A stretch of DNA of 19,089 nucleotides from Rhodoferax sp. (GTDB lineage: Bacteria > Pseudomonadota > Gammaproteobacteria > Burkholderiales > Burkholderiaceae_C): assembly GCA_020048795.1 (NCBI GenBank), contig JAIFMA010000090.1, forward strand, positions 1-19,089, read 5' to 3'. Every line of letters begins with the position of its first letter. The stretch's first letter is position 1. Positions 15,135 to 19,089 of the stretch are shown one piece after another. The notes under the pieces are model-generated. The model ran no database searches and was not told the DNA's origin. It worked only from the letters and a program-made list of their open reading frames with translations. Made by a program: the position numbers and the translations under genes.

Positions 15135-18100
15135 TCAGACCGTGTTACTCTTCAACGCTGCCAACAAAGTTTCAACCTCAGTGCACAAAGCATCGAGTCT
15201 GCTGATCGCCTGTAAACGTGCCCCGGAAAAGTCATCAGATAACGGGTTGGCCGCCAGCGCCTCCAGTTCTGCCGCCAAAGCCACTGCCGGTTTGGCGCCA
15301 AACATGCCCAAACTGCCTTTGAGTGCATGCGCGGTGTGCCGCAAAGGCACTGGATCGTTCTGTTGTAGCGCATGTCGCATCTTTTGCACATCTACCGGCC
15401 ACTGCTCGACAAACACCTCTGAGATGATGTCAACCACCTCCTGGTCGCTTGATCGCAGCGCTGCCGCGTAATCAAAAGCGGATGAACGGCTGGCCATCGC
15501 AGATTCGGCACCGATCGTCTCGATCTGGCTGGAGGATCTGTCGGCCCGGTTGCGTGCTGTTTCGCAGCCGTAAAGCTCCAGCATGCGTTGCAGTTCAACA
15601 ACTTCAATGGGCTTGGACAGGTAGTCATCCATACCTGCCTGCAAGCAACGCTCCCGATCCCCCTGCATGGCGTTGGCAGTCATGGCCACAATCGGCGTGC
15701 GTGGCCCCTGTTCTCCTCTTCGAAAACGCCGGGTTGCTTCCAGACCATCCATAAACGGCATCATCATGTCCATGAAAATCAGGTCGTAACGGTGCTGCAT
15801 CAACTTGTCCAGCGCGACCTGACCGTCGCCCGCCACCGTCACATGATGACCCCAGCGCTCCATCAGCGCCACAGCCAGTTTCTGGTTGACATAGTTATCC
15901 TCCACCAGCAAGACATCGAGTCCTGGCTGATGATCACGCGACACAGGCGTCGGCGCTGCCACAGCGATCCTAGTACCATGCAGCACGCGATGAATCGTCT
16001 GCACCAATTCAGCAGCGGTGAACGGCTTTGACAAATAGGCATTCGGGTTGATCCCTTCAGCACGCTGCACATCATTTTTTTGACCCGCCATAGACATCAT
16101 CACCATCCGCAATTCAGCACCATCGGCCCGAGAGCGCAACTGCCGGGCCAAAGTCAGGCCATCCATGCCCGGCATGTGAACATCCAGCAACAGCAGATCA
16201 AACCCATGTTCACCGGACCCCGCACCGTGAAACAGCGCCAGCACTGCCTCACATGAATCCGCCTGGGTCACCAAAACACCCACATGCTCCAAAGCGCGGG
16301 CGGTGACTGAGCGTGCCAGTTCATGATCGTCGACCAGTAACACCCTCAGGCCCAACAATCCCGCCAAGTCTCCATCGGAGTACAGGGATGCAGCACCCGT
16401 ATCCATCAGCACCGAAAACTCGAACTGGCTGCCTTGACCCACCTGGCTTTGAACCGAGATTTGCCCACCCAGGGCTTCCACCAGCCGTGACGAGATCGAC
16501 AGCCCCAGGCCAGTGCCACCAAAACGCCGCGTGGTACTGCTGTCCTCCTGGGAAAACGCGTCGAAAATACTTTGCAATTTGGCTGCTGGGATGCCCATGC
16601 CAGAATCGAGCACCGAAAACCGGAACTGGCAAACCCCTGGGCTGGTGCCTTGCACCGCAATACGCAGGACCACCTCGCCTTGGTCGGTAAACTTGATGGC
16701 GTTACCAACCAGATTGATCAATATCTGGCGCAAGCGCACCGGGTCGCCCTGCACCTGCATGGGGACTTGCAGGCCGATATCACACACCAGCTCAATGCCC
16801 TTCGACTGGGCCCGAACCGCCACTGTCTTGAGCATGTCGCTGACTTCCCGACCCAAATTGAACGGGATGTGCTCGATCAGCAATTTCCCCGCTTCGATCT
16901 TCGAGAAATCCAGAATATCGTTGATGACCCGCAGCAGCGAATCCGATGACGACTTGACAATTTCCAGGTACTCGCGCTGTTCATCCGTCAGTTCCGTCTC
17001 AAGCGCCAGCTCGGTCATGCCAATCACTCCGTTCATGGGCGTGCGGATTTCATGGCTCATGTTGGCCAGGAAATCGGACTTGGCCTGATTGGCCACCTCG
17101 GCGGCCTCCTTGGCGCGGCGCAACTCCTCTGAGGCTTGTTTGGCTTTAGAGATGTCGGCCAGGTAGCCATTCCAGAGCACACCGCCATCGAGCGCTTTTT
17201 TGGGCATGGACTCGCCATGCACCCAGATCACTTCCGAGCTGACCTTGTGCTGCATTCTGAAATCAAGCGAAATGCGCTCATTGTTGCGCGCCGATGCCAC
17301 AAACGCGGCCACAAAAATTTCCCGATCCACTGGCCATATCTGCTCGAAAAAGCTTGCCGGGTCGGCCATCACATCTTCTGGCTTCAAGCCACAAATCTGC
17401 TCGGATACCGAACTGCAAAACGGAAAGCTCTGGTGCCCATCCGACCACAGGCGATACTGGAATACGACCACCGGAATACTCTCGGTGACCTCTTGCAGAC
17501 GGCTGCCGGCCTCTTTCAGTTGTGTCACATCCTGCCAGATTCCGGTAAACACCGTGGCACCATCTGCTGCCAAGTGCGGCTCCGGGTTGATCTCCGAGCG
17601 AATCCAGCGTAACCCACCATCTGGCAAACGCACGCGGTAGTCGGCATGCCAGCTTGTGCGCAGGGCAGCTGCTTCAAGCACCCCCTGAAAGCAGCGGTCC
17701 CGGTCTTCGTCAATCACTTGAGCAAAGGCAATTCGGCCGTCAGCCATCAGTGCCTCGCGGTCAAGCCCGCGAATTTCAGTCAGGCGCTCACTGACAAAGG
17801 TGTAACGGATGCTTCCTTCACTCACCTCGCATTGATACACCACGCCCGGCACCGCATTGGTGATTCGGCGCACGCGGCTCTCTGCCTCAGCCACAGCGGC
17901 CTGCATACGCTTGCGCGCTGTGATGTCAGTGCGTATGGCAATAAACTGCTCAGGCGCGCCCCGGTCATCCATCAGCGGCACGATGGTGGCCTGTACCCAA
18001 AAGAGTTCCCCACTCTTGGCACGGTTGCAGACCTCACCGTGCCAGACCTGACCCGCCAAAATGGTCTGCCACAAATGACTGAAAAACGCTTTCGGTTGTT

Positions 18101-18707
18101 GGCCAGAATTGATCAGCCGGTGTGACTGGCCCAACAGCTCGTCACGCGTGTAACCACTAATCTGGCAGAACTTGTCGTTGGCATATGTCATGGCACCAGC
18201 CAAATCAGTAATGCTGACAATGGCATGCTGATCGAGTGCAAACTTCTGCTTGGCCAGATCTGACAGGGCAGCCTGCAAATCACGCTGGCTCATTTCACGT
18301 TGATTAACCAGTTCGGACATCAGTTGCGACAGCGACTCCAGGCTGTCGTCCTGGGGGGTCGGCAAGTCCGCGTCCACGTACTGCATCAGACTGCTGGCAG
18401 TCTCACGCAACGAGTCAATGGCCCGGGTACGGCTGTCAAGCTCGTGGCGCAGCCGGTCGTTGGTGTGCGACAACTCCACGGAACTAAGCTGTAGGCTACG
18501 CGTCTTCAGATCCAGGTCGCGGTCACTCTGTTCGTAGGCCTCCTCGACACGGGCGAAAAAACCCTCAAGCCCGGCCAACAAACGGGCCGACTCGGCCGAT
18601 AACACACCACCCCGGGCCAAACCCGACAACTCCGCCAACACCGCAGGAAGTTGATCTTCTTCAACACCCAGCAAGCGGCGGACCTGGCGCGTCAGAAGCT
18701 TATGCAT
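15135..18707 (-). CDS. Soluble hybrid sensor histidine kinase: PAS x3, HisKA-HATPase, two receivers, HPt
   Basis: A 1190-residue phosphorelay kinase without evident membrane segments, so a cytoplasmic sensor. An N-terminal helical region (about 1-150, coiled-coil-like) precedes PAS domains at about 155-265, 285-397 and 405-520. The first is a PAS/PAC with TYANDKFCQISGYTRDELLG. The HisKA domain has H552 in ANMSHEIRTPMNG. The HATPase domain (about 650-770) has an N-box NLVGNAIKFTD, DSGMGIP and GGTGLGLSI. Receiver 1 (about 787-910) has D842 in LLDVHMPGMDG, and receiver 2 (about 930-1045) has D980 in FMDMMMPFMDG. The HPt domain (about 1085-1185) has H1127 in HTAHALKGS. All phospho-acceptor residues are present. 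It starts 12 nt after the FIST-domain gene stop, so the two are probably coupled. The HPt likely passes phosphate on to the HD-GYP response regulator; the ligand is unknown. Confidence 0.96.
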   Translation of the reverse strand: MHKLLTRQVRRLLGVEEDQLPAVLAELSGLARGGVLSAESARLLAGLEGFFARVEEAYEQSDRDLDLKTRSLQLSSVELSHTNDRLRHELDSRTRAIDSLRETASSLMQYVDADLPTPQDDSLESLSQLMSELVNQREMSQRDLQAALSDLAKQKFALDQHAIVSITDLAGAMTYANDKFCQISGYTRDELLGQSHRLINSGQQPKAFFSHLWQTILAGQVWHGEVCNRAKSGELFWVQATIVPLMDDRGAPEQFIAIRTDITARKRMQAAVAEAESRVRRITNAVPGVVYQCEVSEGSIRYTFVSERLTEIRGLDREALMADGRIAFAQVIDEDRDRCFQGVLEAAALRTSWHADYRVRLPDGGLRWIRSEINPEPHLAADGATVFTGIWQDVTQLKEAGSRLQEVTESIPVVVFQYRLWSDGHQSFPFCSSVSEQICGLKPEDVMADPASFFEQIWPVDREIFVAAFVASARNNERISLDFRMQHKVSSEVIWVHGESMPKKALDGGVLWNGYLADISKAKQASEELRRAKEAAEVANQAKSDFLANMSHEIRTPMNGVIGMTELALETELTDEQREYLEIVKSSSDSLLRVINDILDFSKIEAGKLLIEHIPFNLGREVSDMLKTVAVRAQSKGIELVCDIGLQVPMQVQGDPVRLRQILINLVGNAIKFTDQGEVVLRIAVQGTSPGVCQFRFSVLDSGMGIPAAKLQSIFDAFSQEDSSTTRRFGGTGLGLSISSRLVEALGGQISVQSQVGQGSQFEFSVLMDTGAASLYSDGDLAGLLGLRVLLVDDHELARSVTARALEHVGVLVTQADSCEAVLALFHGAGSGEHGFDLLLLDVHMPGMDGLTLARQLRSRADGAELRMVMMSMAGQKNDVQRAEGINPNAYLSKPFTAAELVQTIHRVLHGTRIAVAAPTPVSRDHQPGLDVLLVEDNYVNQKLAVALMERWGHHVTVAGDGQVALDKLMQHRYDLIFMDMMMPFMDGLEATRRFRRGEQGPRTPIVAMTANAMQGDRERCLQAGMDDYLSKPIEVVELQRMLELYGCETARNRADRSSSQIETIGAESAMASRSSAFDYAAALRSSDQEVVDIISEVFVEQWPVDVQKMRHALQQNDPVPLRHTAHALKGSLGMFGAKPAVALAAELEALAANPLSDDFSGARLQAISRLDALCTEVETLLAALKSNTV

Positions 18708-18719
18708 TCAGCGGGGCCT

Positions 18720-19089
18720 TCAGGGTCTGCCCATTGCAGCCAATTCCGTCAGGCAGGTAATCGTCATGGTTTGATTGTGCAACCGACATAACACTTCGCG
18801 GGAAAACGGGCTAATCTCACCATAGGAGTAAAACCCGGTCAACACCGCACCAGGCCCTAGCACTTCGGCCACGGCCTCGACCTCTTCTTCCACGCGCCCC
18901 CCCATCACCAACTTGCGCCCGACACAACTTACCAGCAGCGCCAGGCTCTGGTTCAACGCGGGTACCGAACCGTCATTCGTGGCCTGCGCCGCCGTCCGCG
19001 CACCGTCAATCAGGGACTTCGTGCTGGAGTGCATCAGGCGCAAATAACCGTTGGTATCAATATCACCGGCCAGCGTCAGGCTACCCTGC
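18720..19089 (-). CDS. FIST-domain signal transduction protein (C-terminal part; runs off the right edge)
   Basis: The frame is open to the right edge, giving the last ~122 residues; the start and FIST N domain lie outside. The visible part is a FIST C domain. GDIDTNGYLRLMHSSTKSLIDGA leads into LALLVSCVGRKLVMGGRVEEE, then LTGFYSYGEISPF, and ends LHNQTMTITCLTE. The SCVGRK and GFYSYGEISP boxes and the C-terminal HNQTM are family hallmarks. FIST (F-box and intracellular signal transduction) domains are proposed small-ligand sensors, possibly for amino acids, often encoded next to histidine kinases and cyclic-di-GMP enzymes. Here it lies 12 nt ahead of the hybrid kinase and is probably its input partner. 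No transmembrane segment is seen in the visible part. Confidence 0.92.
   Translation of the reverse strand, partial: QGSLTLAGDIDTNGYLRLMHSSTKSLIDGARTAAQATNDGSVPALNQSLALLVSCVGRKLVMGGRVEEEVEAVAEVLGPGAVLTGFYSYGEISPFSREVLCRLHNQTMTITCLTELAAMGRP

Overview
The window looks like chromosomal core sequence from a betaproteobacterium of the Comamonadaceae (Rhodoferax / Polaromonas / Acidovorax relatives). I base this on the protein flavour of SMC, DusA, the short FixH-like protein and CcoNOQP, on the gene order ccoI-ccoS-ccoNOQP close to fnr and hemN, and on intergenic repeat-like sequences of a style common in that family. This is an inference from reading, not a search. There are no phage genes, transposases, CRISPR arrays, tRNAs or rRNAs.

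Layout. (1) 1-2938, minus: smc, the chromosome-condensation ATPase, running off the left edge so that its C-terminal ATPase half is missing. (2) 2939-3236: a 298-nt spacer with small hairpins and a repeat-like GC-rich block. (3) 3237-6367, minus: a close-packed hemN - TauE/SafE-like (COG2836 type) membrane protein - dusA set. (4) 6368-6510: a divergent control region with two FNR-type boxes. (5) 6511-7221, plus: fnr, an oxygen-sensing [4Fe-4S] regulator. (6) 7252-11058, minus: the cbb3 oxidase genes ccoS, ccoN, ccoO, ccoQ, ccoP, then after a strong hairpin a short FixH-like gene; ccoQ (49 aa) and ccoS (44 aa) are small genes. (7) 11058-13418, minus: ccoI, the copper P-type ATPase for cbb3 assembly, overlapping ccoS by one base. 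(8) 13503-13946, plus: a universal stress protein. (9) 13990-19089, minus: a signalling module of a FIST-domain protein (cut by the right edge), a 1190-residue soluble hybrid histidine kinase with phosphorelay domains, and a receiver/HD-GYP response regulator.

How it works together. Positions 4283-13946 read as a self-contained low-oxygen unit. Fnr is encoded in the middle. FNR-type sites (TTGAT-N4-ATCAA, perfect or one mismatch) lie at 6420-6433 (before hemN), 6464-6477 (before fnr), 10891-10904 (before ccoN) and 13433-13446 (between ccoI and usp). The predicted targets cover anaerobic heme synthesis (HemN), a high-affinity heme-copper oxidase (CcoNOQP), its copper supply and assembly (CcoI, CcoS, FixH-like, perhaps the SafE-like protein) and a stress protein. 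No ccoG gene is present at its usual place after ccoP. The right-hand module looks like a cytoplasmic ligand-sensing (FIST, PAS) phosphorelay that ends in cyclic-di-GMP hydrolysis.

I see no wholly new system. The points most worth a second look are the absence of ccoG, the FNR-site geometry at fnr and ccoI, the SafE-like protein inside the heme/oxidase neighbourhood, and the FIST / hybrid kinase / HD-GYP trio.
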